Shown here: positions 57,485 through 64,000 of the stretch, in pieces
Position numbering within the stretch: the stretch's first letter is position 1
Layout: the number at the start of each line of letters is the position of its first letter
Assembly: GCF_022811925.1 (NCBI RefSeq)
Contig: NZ_CP065511.1
Coordinates: 4,708,501-4,772,500, forward strand
Source: Cytobacillus oceanisediminis
GTDB taxonomy: Bacteria > Bacillota > Bacilli > Bacillales > Cytobacillaceae
Reading direction: 5' to 3'
DNA: 64,000 bases
Program-made: the position numbers and the translations under genes
Notes under the pieces: model-generated
The model's database searches: none
Seen by the model: only the letters and a program-made list of their open reading frames with translations
What the model was told of the DNA's origin: nothing

Positions 57485-58509
57485 GAGTTCATCAGCGCTC
57501 CTTGTACGGTACCTTTGCGAATAACCAGAGGCATTTCATGTCTTCCCTCAATCCTGGCACCGGATTCTACCTTAACATCTTTATCTAAAATAACGGAGTC
57601 TAAAACACAGTTTTCTCCAATTTGGGTTTTTTGCATAATTATGCAGTTTTTCACGACTGAGCCTTTGCCAATTTTTACCCCGCGGGAGATAATGCTGTTC
57701 TCGACTGTCCCTTCAATCATGCATCCATTCGCAATCATTGAATTCTTTGCACTCGCACCTTTCATATAACGGGTTGGCGGTTCATCCTTTACTTTTGTAT
57801 AAATCGGCTGGCTGCGCAGAAAAATATTTTTCCATGCCTCCGATTCCAATAGGCCCATGCTGGCAGCAAAGTAATTTTCAATGGAATCAATCATGACGGC
57901 CAAACCGGCATATTCATAATTGCATATCGTGTAGGAATGATGGATGTCTGTAACGACATCACTCATGCATGTGTATCCAGTTTCGTTTCTATTTTCTATT
58001 AAGCTAATGAGCAGCGAAGTTTTTACAAGGTACATTTCAAGGGAGCGCCCATCCTGCCGAACAACTGTAATATCACACCCCGTCATAATATGTCTATCCA
58101 GAACAGGCCTGAAATCCATATTAAAAACGGTAAAACAGTTTGAGATCAATGCATACTCCTGTTTGCTGCGATAAAAATAATCCAAATTAGCAGCAAAGTG
58201 ATTGAAAGATCCAATTCCTTTACTTGGACTATCCAGCAAAGGAGATGGGAAAAAGAATAGCCCATCCCTTTTTCTGTTTAGGTCCCAGTTTTTCCCCGAA
58301 CCAAGATGATCCATTAAAGAGCGGTATTGATACTTCGGAAATATGGCAACACTTTCAATATCCGAGTTGACCATATTGGAGAGAACAAAATCGATTAGCC
58401 TATAGCGGCCTGCAAACGGAACAGCTGCGAGCGACCTGTGTACTGTCAATTCCTCTAAATCTTCATGGTAGGTTGTTGCGTCTATCACACCAAGCATTCT
58501 CTTCTTCAT
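57481..58509 (-). CDS. glgD: Glucose-1-phosphate adenylyltransferase subunit GlgD
   Basis: A 342-residue GlgC paralogue, the regulatory-type subunit GlgD of Bacillus ADP-glucose pyrophosphorylase. The nucleotidyltransferase N-terminal lobe is modified: the glycine-rich loop GGKGSR of GlgC is missing, consistent with a non-catalytic role. A beta-helix C-terminus ([20 protein letters not shown]) is present. ATG 58509 has GGGAGG upstream; the reading frame could extend 14 codons further. Confidence 0.93.
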   Translation of the reverse strand: MKKRMLGVIDATTYHEDLEELTVHRSLAAVPFAGRYRLIDFVLSNMVNSDIESVAIFPKYQYRSLMDHLGSGKNWDLNRKRDGLFFFPSPLLDSPSKGIGSFNHFAANLDYFYRSKQEYALISNCFTVFNMDFRPVLDRHIMTGCDITVVRQDGRSLEMYLVKTSLLISLIENRNETGYTCMSDVVTDIHHSYTICNYEYAGLAVMIDSIENYFAASMGLLESEAWKNIFLRSQPIYTKVKDEPPTRYMKGASAKNSMIANGCMIEGTVENSIISRGVKIGKGSVVKNCIIMQKTQIGENCVLDSVILDKDVKVESGARIEGRHEMPLVIRKGTVQGALMNS

Positions 58510-58563
58510 GACATTCCCTCCCGTTTTATTGGCCAGGCGCCGTTTTGGCATCCAGGCTGTAAA

Positions 58564-59709
58564 TTAAGAACAAATTCCCTGTATCATTTCCTGTGTTATC
58601 AGAATAATTTCATCATCTTCTTCGGAAGCACTAATCACAACGCCATCAGGTATGTTCATTCCGCTTGGCACAATAGCCTTTTCAATATAGACATTTTCAC
58701 CAATTACAGCATCAGGCATGATGACCGATTCACGGATGACAGTATTCTTCCCAACCAGAACCCCTTGAAATAGCACTGACTTTTCAACTTCCCCTTCAAT
58801 TGTACAGCCTTCATTTATCAAAGACTCTGCAACCTCTGCTTGAGTTGAAATAAACTGTGGAGGATGATTCGGATTCACCGAATAGATCCGCCAATCATGA
58901 TCAAAAAGATTCAGCTCGCATTCATCATCCAATAAATCCATATTTGCTTCCCACAGGCTCTTTACTGTACCGACATCCTTCCAATAGCCATTGAACGGGT
59001 AAGCGAACAGCTTTTTATTTTCATCAAGCATTAGTGGGATAATATCCTTCCCAAAGTCATGACTTGATTCCGGATTGCGGTCATCCATTTCCAGATATTC
59101 CTTTAAAACAGACCAATTAAAAATATATATTCCCATGGAGGCCAGATTATTTTTTGGATATGCTGGTTTTTCCTCAAATTCTGCGACCCGCATCTCCTCA
59201 TCCGTGTTCATGATTCCGAACCTGCTTGCCTCCGGCCAAGGCACTTCAATTACAGAAATAGTGGCATCCGCGCCTTTTTCAATATGATAATTCAGCATCA
59301 GCTCATAATTCATTTTATAAATATGATCACCGGATAAAATCAGGACATATTCAGGATCATACTGCTTTAGATAATTGAGGTTCTGATAAATAGCACTCGC
59401 TGTTCCCGTATACCACTTGACTTCCGATGATTCGCTGTAAGGGGGCAGCACTGTCACACCGCCGTTCTTTCTATCAAGATCCCATGCGCTGCCTATGCCA
59501 ATATACGAATTCAGGACCAGCGGCTGGTATTGGGTAAGAACACCGACTGTATCAATTCCGGAATTGGTGCAATTGCTCAATGTGAAATCAATAATCCGGT
59601 ATTTCCCTCCAAACGGAACGGCAGGTTTCGCCAGGCTTTTTGTCAGAGAACTAAGCCTGCTCCCTTTCCCTCCTGCTAATAACATTGCGACGCACTTTTT
59701 CTTTCCCAT
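58564..59709 (-). CDS. glgC: Glucose-1-phosphate adenylyltransferase
   Basis: A 381-residue ADP-glucose pyrophosphorylase catalytic subunit. The pyrophosphorylase loop [10 protein letters not shown] (residues 11-20), SGDHIYKM and the [14 protein letters not shown] motif are present, along with a hexapeptide-repeat C-terminal domain. Its start lies 59 bases inside the 3' end of glgB, so the two are probably coupled. Confidence 0.96.
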   Translation of the reverse strand: MGKKKCVAMLLAGGKGSRLSSLTKSLAKPAVPFGGKYRIIDFTLSNCTNSGIDTVGVLTQYQPLVLNSYIGIGSAWDLDRKNGGVTVLPPYSESSEVKWYTGTASAIYQNLNYLKQYDPEYVLILSGDHIYKMNYELMLNYHIEKGADATISVIEVPWPEASRFGIMNTDEEMRVAEFEEKPAYPKNNLASMGIYIFNWSVLKEYLEMDDRNPESSHDFGKDIIPLMLDENKKLFAYPFNGYWKDVGTVKSLWEANMDLLDDECELNLFDHDWRIYSVNPNHPPQFISTQAEVAESLINEGCTIEGEVEKSVLFQGVLVGKNTVIRESVIMPDAVIGENVYIEKAIVPSGMNIPDGVVISASEEDDEIILITQEMIQGICS

Positions 59710-61597
59710 TTCCCTTCCTCTCCTTCCGATGTTTTACAGGGCGTAAAATTGAAATGCCAAATGGCGGAATAGACATTTCCAAACTGAACGGCTTGCCATG
59801 AAACTCTTTTTCCTCAGTCTTAAGGATCCTCTTGTTGATGCAATTTGATCCTCCAAAGCTATCACTGTCACTGTTGAGTATTTCCCGATAAGACCCCGCC
59901 TTTGGAACTCCAATACGGTAATCAGGGTAGAAAGCAGGTGTGAAATTGCAGACAATCACAAGAAAATCATCCACTTTAGAGCCTTTCCTGATAAAAGAAA
60001 AGATGGATTGGTCTGCATTATGACAATCAATCCATTCAAAACCATCCTGAAGGTGATCAAGCTCAAAAAGAGCCTTTGAACGTTTATAAACCTTTATTAA
60101 ATCTTTCACATAATCATTTGCTTTTTTATGCATCTCGTAATCAAGCAGATGCCAATCAAGCTGTTCTTTGTCTTTCCATTCGGAAAACTGCCCAAGTTCG
60201 CTCCCCATGAAAAGAAGCTTCTTGCCGGGGTGGGCAATCATGTAGCCAAGCAGGAGCCTGAATTGGGCAAATTTTTGCCAGTAATCTCCCGGCATTTTAT
60301 CAAGCAGCGATTTTTTCCCATGGACAACTTCATCATGTGAAAAAGGCAGTATGAAGTTTTCTGTAAAAGCATACAAAAGCGAAAATGTCATCTTTCCATG
60401 AGCACCAGATCGCCTCTCAGGAGCTGTTTCCATATATGTAAGAACGTCATTCATCCAGCCCATATTCCACTTGTAATGAAAACCCAGCCCTCCATAATGG
60501 ACTGGTGCAGTCACTTGCGGCCAGTCTGTTGAATCCTCTGCCATCATGAGAAAGGAAGAGTCATATTGAGAAACAACTTTATTTAAGTTCTGCAGAAAAC
60601 AGGTGCCGAATGGATTTTCTGTCTTCCCATCCCGGTTAGGCCAATAGATAATATTAGCGACTGCATCAACCCGGAAGCCATCAATATGATATTTTTCCAT
60701 CCAAAAAACAGCGTTGGAAATAAGAAAGCTTTGAACTTCTTTTTTGCCGTGGTCAAAATTGGCAGTGCCCCATACTCTGTTCTCTCTGTCGCCTTCTGTT
60801 TCATACTCATACAAATACGAACCATCAAACTGGTAAAGGCCATGGGCATCCTTGCAGAAATGCCCCGGCACCCAGTCCAGAATGACCCCAACACCGTGCT
60901 GGTGGCACTGATCAACAAAATACATAAAATCATGCGGGCTGCCATAACGGCTTGTAACAGAGTAATAACCTGTTCCCTGATAGCCCCAGGAAGCGTCGAG
61001 CGGATGCTCAATTAGAGGAAGCAATTCTATATGCGTAAACCCATGTTCGACCACATAAGGAATTAGCTCATCTGCAAGCTCCCTGTATGTATACAGACTT
61101 CCAGATTCTTTTTGCTTCCACGAGCCCAAATGGACTTCATAAATGACTGCAGGCTCCGTATAAATAGACTTCATTTCTTTTTTTTGGATCCATTTGCTGT
61201 CATTCCACTGATACCCATCCAGCGAATATACTTTAGATGCTGTATTGGGCCTTACTTCTGAAAAAAAGCTATAAGGATCAGCCTTTAATAACACATCTCC
61301 TTTCTTTGTTTCAATTTCATACTTATACAAGGCACCTTCCATGTTTCCATCCAGCTGAATAAACCAGACACCTTCATTATTCACTCTATGTAAGGTATAG
61401 CCTTCTCCATTCCAATCATTAAAATCACCGACTAATCTGATAATTTCAGCATTCGGTGCCCACACACAAAAACGGGTAAGCACTTCTCCGCCATTGGAAA
61501 CTACATGTGCACCAAATAACTGGTGACTCTCGTAATATGTCCCTTCATGGAACAAATGCAGCTGATAATCGGTTGGAAACAAAGTATCCACTACCAT
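59651..61597 (-). CDS. glgB: 1,4-alpha-glucan branching enzyme
   Basis: A 648-residue GH13 enzyme forming alpha-1,6 branches. The catalytic nucleophile Asp is in GFRVDAV, the acid Glu in [10 protein letters not shown], and the third Asp in [11 protein letters not shown]; an N-terminal CBM48-like domain precedes. Of three candidate starts (GTG 61609, ATG 61597, GTG 61591) I list the ATG; the AAGG spacing favours the last. It is the first gene of glgBCDAP. The C-terminus overlaps glgC by 59 bases. Confidence 0.95.
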   Translation of the reverse strand: MVVDTLFPTDYQLHLFHEGTYYESHQLFGAHVVSNGGEVLTRFCVWAPNAEIIRLVGDFNDWNGEGYTLHRVNNEGVWFIQLDGNMEGALYKYEIETKKGDVLLKADPYSFFSEVRPNTASKVYSLDGYQWNDSKWIQKKEMKSIYTEPAVIYEVHLGSWKQKESGSLYTYRELADELIPYVVEHGFTHIELLPLIEHPLDASWGYQGTGYYSVTSRYGSPHDFMYFVDQCHQHGVGVILDWVPGHFCKDAHGLYQFDGSYLYEYETEGDRENRVWGTANFDHGKKEVQSFLISNAVFWMEKYHIDGFRVDAVANIIYWPNRDGKTENPFGTCFLQNLNKVVSQYDSSFLMMAEDSTDWPQVTAPVHYGGLGFHYKWNMGWMNDVLTYMETAPERRSGAHGKMTFSLLYAFTENFILPFSHDEVVHGKKSLLDKMPGDYWQKFAQFRLLLGYMIAHPGKKLLFMGSELGQFSEWKDKEQLDWHLLDYEMHKKANDYVKDLIKVYKRSKALFELDHLQDGFEWIDCHNADQSIFSFIRKGSKVDDFLVIVCNFTPAFYPDYRIGVPKAGSYREILNSDSDSFGGSNCINKRILKTEEKEFHGKPFSLEMSIPPFGISILRPVKHRKERKGNGKEKVRRNVISRREREQA

Positions 61598-61820
61598 CCT
61601 TCTCCCCACCCAGTCTCGTTTCTTTTGACTTTCCTGTTATATTCGGCGAACGTGAGAAAAATCCTTGTAAAAGTTTTTTTAATTTTATGACAACAATGTT
61701 CAAATCCCGCTAAAAACCGATAGCATTCTGCCCAATTTAACAGCCTTCGACATAATCTCCGGTAAACTTAGACAAAATAAAACAAAGTATGCAAGCAAAA
61801 AATGAAAGGAGAATAATATT

Positions 61821-62018
61821 TTGAGCAATAAAGAAGAGGAATTTTTATTGAATGAGGCATCAAAAAATGAAACAAGAATTCCATTATTTGAAGCACCGGA
61901 TGGAAAGATTATGGCCACTGGCGATATGTTTAGAGGCCCCTATACGGGAATATCTTCCGAAATCGATTTGAATAATCCAGGCAATAAATTAAGCAAGGAA
62001 GAAGAGAAGTTTGATTAA
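61821..62018 (+). CDS. Small acidic hypothetical protein, 65 aa
   Basis: A TTG start at 61821 follows AAAGGAG with nine-base spacing and opens a 65-residue hydrophilic protein, MSNKEEEFLLNEASKNETRI. It has no membrane segment or known motif. A strong terminator follows. It is divergent from glgB. I do not know the family. Confidence 0.6.
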   Translation: MSNKEEEFLLNEASKNETRIPLFEAPDGKIMATGDMFRGPYTGISSEIDLNNPGNKLSKEEEKFD

Positions 62019-62071
62019 AAAACAGGGAAGTAACTAACTGAGGGAAGCTGGAACAGAACAGAAAAGACAAC

Positions 62072-62106
62072 AAAAAAGCTGCCAACAAATTGTTGACAGC
62101 TTTTTT
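62072..62106. terminator. Terminator between small ORF and tRNA array
   Basis: AAAAAAGCTGCCAACA and TGTTGACAGCTTTTTT form a nearly perfect 16-pair stem; T runs on both sides serve the ORF and the tRNA array. Confidence 0.9.
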
Positions 62107-62109
62107 GTA

Positions 62110-62181
62110 TGACCCCTACGGGATTCGAACCCGTGTTACCGCCGTGAAAGGGCGGTGTCTTAACCGCTTGACCAAGGGGCC
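62110..62181 (-). tRNA. tRNA-Glu (TTC)
   Basis: Cloverleaf GGCCCCT acceptor, anticodon loop CTTTCAC, T-loop GTTCGAATC. No CCA encoded. Last gene of the array. Confidence 0.96.
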
Positions 62182-62185
62182 AATA

Positions 62186-62276
62186 TGGCGGAGAAGGAGG
62201 GATTTGAACCCTCGCGCCGGTTACCCGACCTACACCCTTAGCAGGGGCGCCTCTTCAGCCACTTGAGTACTTCCCC
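62186..62276 (-). tRNA. tRNA-Ser (GCT)
   Basis: Long variable arm, anticodon loop CTGCTAA, encoded CCA. 91 nt. Confidence 0.96.
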
Positions 62277-62281
62277 ATATA

Positions 62282-62356
62282 TGGCTCCGCAGGTAGGATT
62301 CGAACCTACGACCGTTCGGTTAACAGCCGAATGCTCTACCACTGAGCTACTGCGGA
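62282..62356 (-). tRNA. tRNA-Asn (GTT)
   Basis: Anticodon loop CTGTTAA, TCCGCAG acceptor, encoded CCA. 75 nt. Confidence 0.96.
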
Positions 62357-62370
62357 ACAATAATATAAAA

Positions 62371-62447
<77 letters not shown>

Positions 62448-62451
62448 ATTT

Positions 62452-62525
62452 TGGAGCGGGTGAAGGGAATCGAACCCTCATCATCAGCTTGGAAGGCTGA
62501 GGTTTTACCACTAAACTACACCCGC
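62452..62525 (-). tRNA. tRNA-Gly (TCC)
   Basis: Anticodon loop CTTCCAA, GCGGGTG acceptor, encoded CCA. The next gene upstream in the transcript is Phe; in B. subtilis trnB a His tRNA lies between them. Confidence 0.96.
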
Positions 62526-62539
62526 GTTAAGATTAAAAA

Positions 62540-62615
62540 TGGTGGCTCAGGACGGAATCGAACCGCCGACACAAGGATTTTCAGTCCTTTGCTCTACCGA
62601 CTGAGCTACTGAGCC
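62540..62615 (-). tRNA. tRNA-Phe (GAA)
   Basis: Anticodon loop CTGAAAA, GGCTCAG acceptor, encoded CCA. Confidence 0.96.
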
Positions 62616-62638
62616 ACATATTGTTTATTTTGTAAAAA

Positions 62639-62715
62639 TGGCGGTCCGGACGGGACTCGAACCCGCGACCTCCTGCGTGACAGGCAGGCATTCTAACCAA
62701 CTGAACTACCGGACC
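62639..62715 (-). tRNA. tRNA-Asp (GTC)
   Basis: Anticodon loop CTGTCAC, GGTCCGG acceptor, encoded CCA. Confidence 0.96.
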
Positions 62716-62718
62716 AGA

Positions 62719-62792
<74 letters not shown>

Positions 62793-62809
62793 ATAGTATT
62801 ATTAAAATA

Positions 62810-62902
62810 TGGAGGAGGAAAGGGGATTCGAACCCCTGCGCGGTTTGACCCGCCTGTCGGTTTTCAAGACCGATCCCTTCAGCCGGACTTGGGTATTCCT
62901 CC
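62810..62902 (-). tRNA. tRNA-Ser (TGA)
   Basis: Anticodon loop CTTGAAA, long variable arm, encoded CCA. 93 nt. Confidence 0.96.
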
Positions 62903-62915
62903 GTATAAATGAAAG

Positions 62916-62992
62916 TGGTGGACCTTGTAGGACTCGAACCTACGACCGGACGGTTATGAGCCGTCTGCTCTAACCAGCTGAGCTAAAGGTCC
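62916..62992 (-). tRNA. tRNA with CAT anticodon, probably Ile2 (lysidine)
   Basis: Anticodon loop CTCATAA, GGACCTT acceptor, encoded CCA. Anticodon-stem context (ACGGCTCATAACCG) resembles Ile2 acceptors modified by TilS; elongator Met is the alternative. Confidence 0.8.
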
Positions 62993-63009
62993 AGCATTGA
63001 TTAATTAAA

Positions 63010-63086
63010 TGGTAGCGGCGGAGGGGATCGAACCCCCGACCTCACGGGTATGAACCGTACGCTCTAGCCAGCTGAGCTACACCGCC
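63010..63086 (-). tRNA. tRNA with CAT anticodon, probably elongator Met
   Basis: Anticodon loop TTCATAC, GGCGGTG acceptor with G1-U72 wobble, encoded CCA. The Met/Ile2 assignment of this and the next gene is by resemblance only. Confidence 0.8.
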
Positions 63087-63104
63087 GAAATGCTAAAATA
63101 TTTA

Positions 63105-63180
63105 TGGTGGAGCCTAGCGGGATCGAACCGCTGACCTCCTGCGTGCAAAGCAGGCGCTCTCCCAGCTGAGCTAAGGCCCC
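63105..63180 (-). tRNA. tRNA-Ala (TGC)
   Basis: Anticodon loop TTTGCAC, GGGGCCT acceptor, encoded CCA. Confidence 0.96.
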
Positions 63181-63189
63181 AATAATAAA

Positions 63190-63266
63190 TGGTCGGGAAG
63201 ACAGGATTCGAACCTGCGACCCCTTGGTCCCAAACCAAGTGCTCTACCAAGCTGAGCTACTCCCCG
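63190..63266 (-). tRNA. tRNA-Pro (TGG)
   Basis: Anticodon loop TTTGGGA, CGGGGAG acceptor, encoded CCA. Confidence 0.96.
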
Positions 63267-63273
63267 TTAATAA

Positions 63274-63350
63274 TGGCGCGCCCGAGAGGAGTCGAACCCC
63301 TAACCTTTTGATCCGTAGTCAAACGCTCTATCCAATTGAGCTACGGGCGC
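63274..63350 (-). tRNA. tRNA-Arg (ACG)
   Basis: Anticodon loop CTACGGA, GCGCCCG acceptor, encoded CCA. A34 needs TadA editing to read CGN codons. Confidence 0.96.
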
Positions 63351-63365
63351 ATGATTAAATTCTAC

Positions 63366-63454
63366 TGGTGCCGAGGACCGGAATCGAACCGGTACGGTAG
63401 TCACCTACCGCAGGATTTTAAGTCCTGTGCGTCTGCCAGTTCCGCCACCCCGGC
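63366..63454 (-). tRNA. tRNA-Leu (TAA)
   Basis: Anticodon loop CTTAAAA, long variable arm, GCCGGGG acceptor, encoded CCA. Confidence 0.96.
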
Positions 63455-63460
63455 AATAAA

Positions 63461-63535
63461 TGGAGCGGAAGACGGGATTCGAACCCGCGACCCCCACCTT
63501 GGCAAGGTGATGTTCTACCACTGAACTACTTCCGC
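63461..63535 (-). tRNA. tRNA-Gly (GCC)
   Basis: Anticodon loop TTGCCAA, GCGGAAG acceptor, encoded CCA. Confidence 0.96.
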
Positions 63536-63543
63536 ATAAAGAA

Positions 63544-63628
63544 TGGTGCGGGTGAAGGGAGTCGAACCCCCACGCCTTGCGGCGCCAGATCCTAAGTCTG
63601 GTGCGTCTGCCAATTCCGCCACACCCGC
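63544..63628 (-). tRNA. tRNA-Leu (TAG)
   Basis: Anticodon loop CTTAGGA, long variable arm, GCGGGTG acceptor, encoded CCA. Confidence 0.96.
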
Positions 63629-63643
63629 AATATGAAATTAAAA

Positions 63644-63719
63644 TGGTGAGCCATGAAGGACTCGAACCTTCGACCCTCTGATTAAAAGTCAGATGCTCTA
63701 CCGACTGAGCTAATGGCTC
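63644..63719 (-). tRNA. tRNA-Lys (TTT)
   Basis: Anticodon loop CTTTTAA, GAGCCAT acceptor, encoded CCA. Its 5' third is duplicated at 63830-63855. Confidence 0.96.
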
Positions 63720-63829
63720 ATAGTTTTATGAGACTTCCTAAAGCCTGTTATGTGCAGTCAGATGTTCCAAAGCTAAACGCTTTGTCACAGATTGCTATTC
63801 GGGTGAAGTGATTCACTGGTGCTGCAATC

Positions 63830-63855
63830 TGCTCTACCGACTGAGCTAATGGCTC
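63830..63855 (-). pseudogene. tRNA-Lys 5' fragment
   Basis: On the minus strand GAGCCATTAGCTCAGTCGG continues through the D arm, 26 bases identical to the 5' end of the adjacent tRNA-Lys. It then departs into GATTGCAGCACCAG with no anticodon arm. The fragment lies in the Lys-Thr spacer, which at about 143 bases is far longer than the others in the array. Confidence 0.85.
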
Positions 63856-63862
63856 GTTGAAG

Positions 63863-63938
<76 letters not shown>

Positions 63939-63958
63939 AGCTTGAATATTTAAATTAA

Positions 63959-64000
63959 TGGTGGAGGATGACGGGATCGAACCGCCGACCCTCTGCTTGT
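63959..64000 (-). tRNA. tRNA-Val, 3' part, cut by window end
   Basis: Minus strand shows the anticodon 3' stem AAGCAGAGGG, T arm GTTCGATCC and 3' CCTCCACCA. The visible part suits tRNA-Val (TAC), first gene of trnB-type arrays; the anticodon is only partly inside the window. Confidence 0.8.

Overview
The window reads as a chromosomal segment of a low- to mid-GC, spore-forming Bacillaceae (Bacillus sensu lato; the genus cannot be fixed from sequence alone). Gene content and order follow the B. subtilis ytgP-ytfP-cse60-ytwF-leuS-yttB-ytzC-ytqAB-ytpBA-ytoA-asnB-metK-pckA-ytmBA-ytlACD-ytkD-dps-luxS-ytjA-ytiB-ythAB-men-menA-yteA-glg-trnB backbone. Most genes are intact housekeeping or conserved Bacillus genes; local departures are two insertion sequences, a dispersed intergenic repeat family and a hydroxybutyrate-type catabolic cassette.

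Layout. 1-2.9 kb: 5' part of the lipid II flippase gene ytgP, flavoprotein ytfP, sporulation gene cse60 and rhodanese ytwF. 3-6 kb: leuS under a T-box leader. 6-9.9 kb: a 3-hydroxybutyrate dehydrogenase/GntP permease operon with a near-consensus sigma-54 promoter, three upstream palindromes (probable enhancer sites), a cre box and its PAS-AAA-Fis activator. 10-17.8 kb: small ORF, YttB-type MFS, ytzC, the wobble-uridine pair ytqA/ytqB, terpene genes ytpA/ytpB, ytoA and a C39-like peptidase. 18.1-19.6 kb: decayed IS3-family element inserted in the asnB terminator. 19.6-26 kb: asnB, metK with SAM-I riboswitch, a DCC-family protein and pckA. 26-33 kb: ytmB/ytmA, the ytlACD ABC importer, ytkD, a lipoprotein, small proteins and dps. 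33-38.9 kb: cardiolipin synthase, a second and scrambled IS in the cls/luxS terminator, luxS, yidD, ytiB and a Zur-box-controlled zinc-binding lipoprotein. 39-41.4 kb: cytochrome bd oxidase. 42-51 kb: the menaquinone operon menFDHBEC with divergent menA. 51-61.8 kb: yteA, a DDAH-like enzyme, a 52-bp tandem repeat block and the glgBCDAP glycogen operon. 62.1-64 kb: a tRNA array (19 complete genes, one cut by the window edge) matching the order of B. subtilis trnB except that tRNA-His is absent and a tRNA-Lys 5' fragment sits between Lys and Thr.

Functionally the region serves respiration (menaquinone, cytochrome bd), translation (leuS, tRNA array, tRNA modification), one-carbon/methionine supply (metK, luxS), gluconeogenesis and storage (pckA, glg) and nutrient uptake (Zn, ytlACD, hydroxybutyrate-like acids). 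I found no clearly new multi-gene system, no CRISPR array and no prophage. The most unusual structure is non-coding: a repeat family whose end coincides with stop codons of four unrelated genes, and two different IS elements sitting exactly in the loops of shared bidirectional terminators, one of which carries a 63-bp piece of its transposase gene displaced and inverted.
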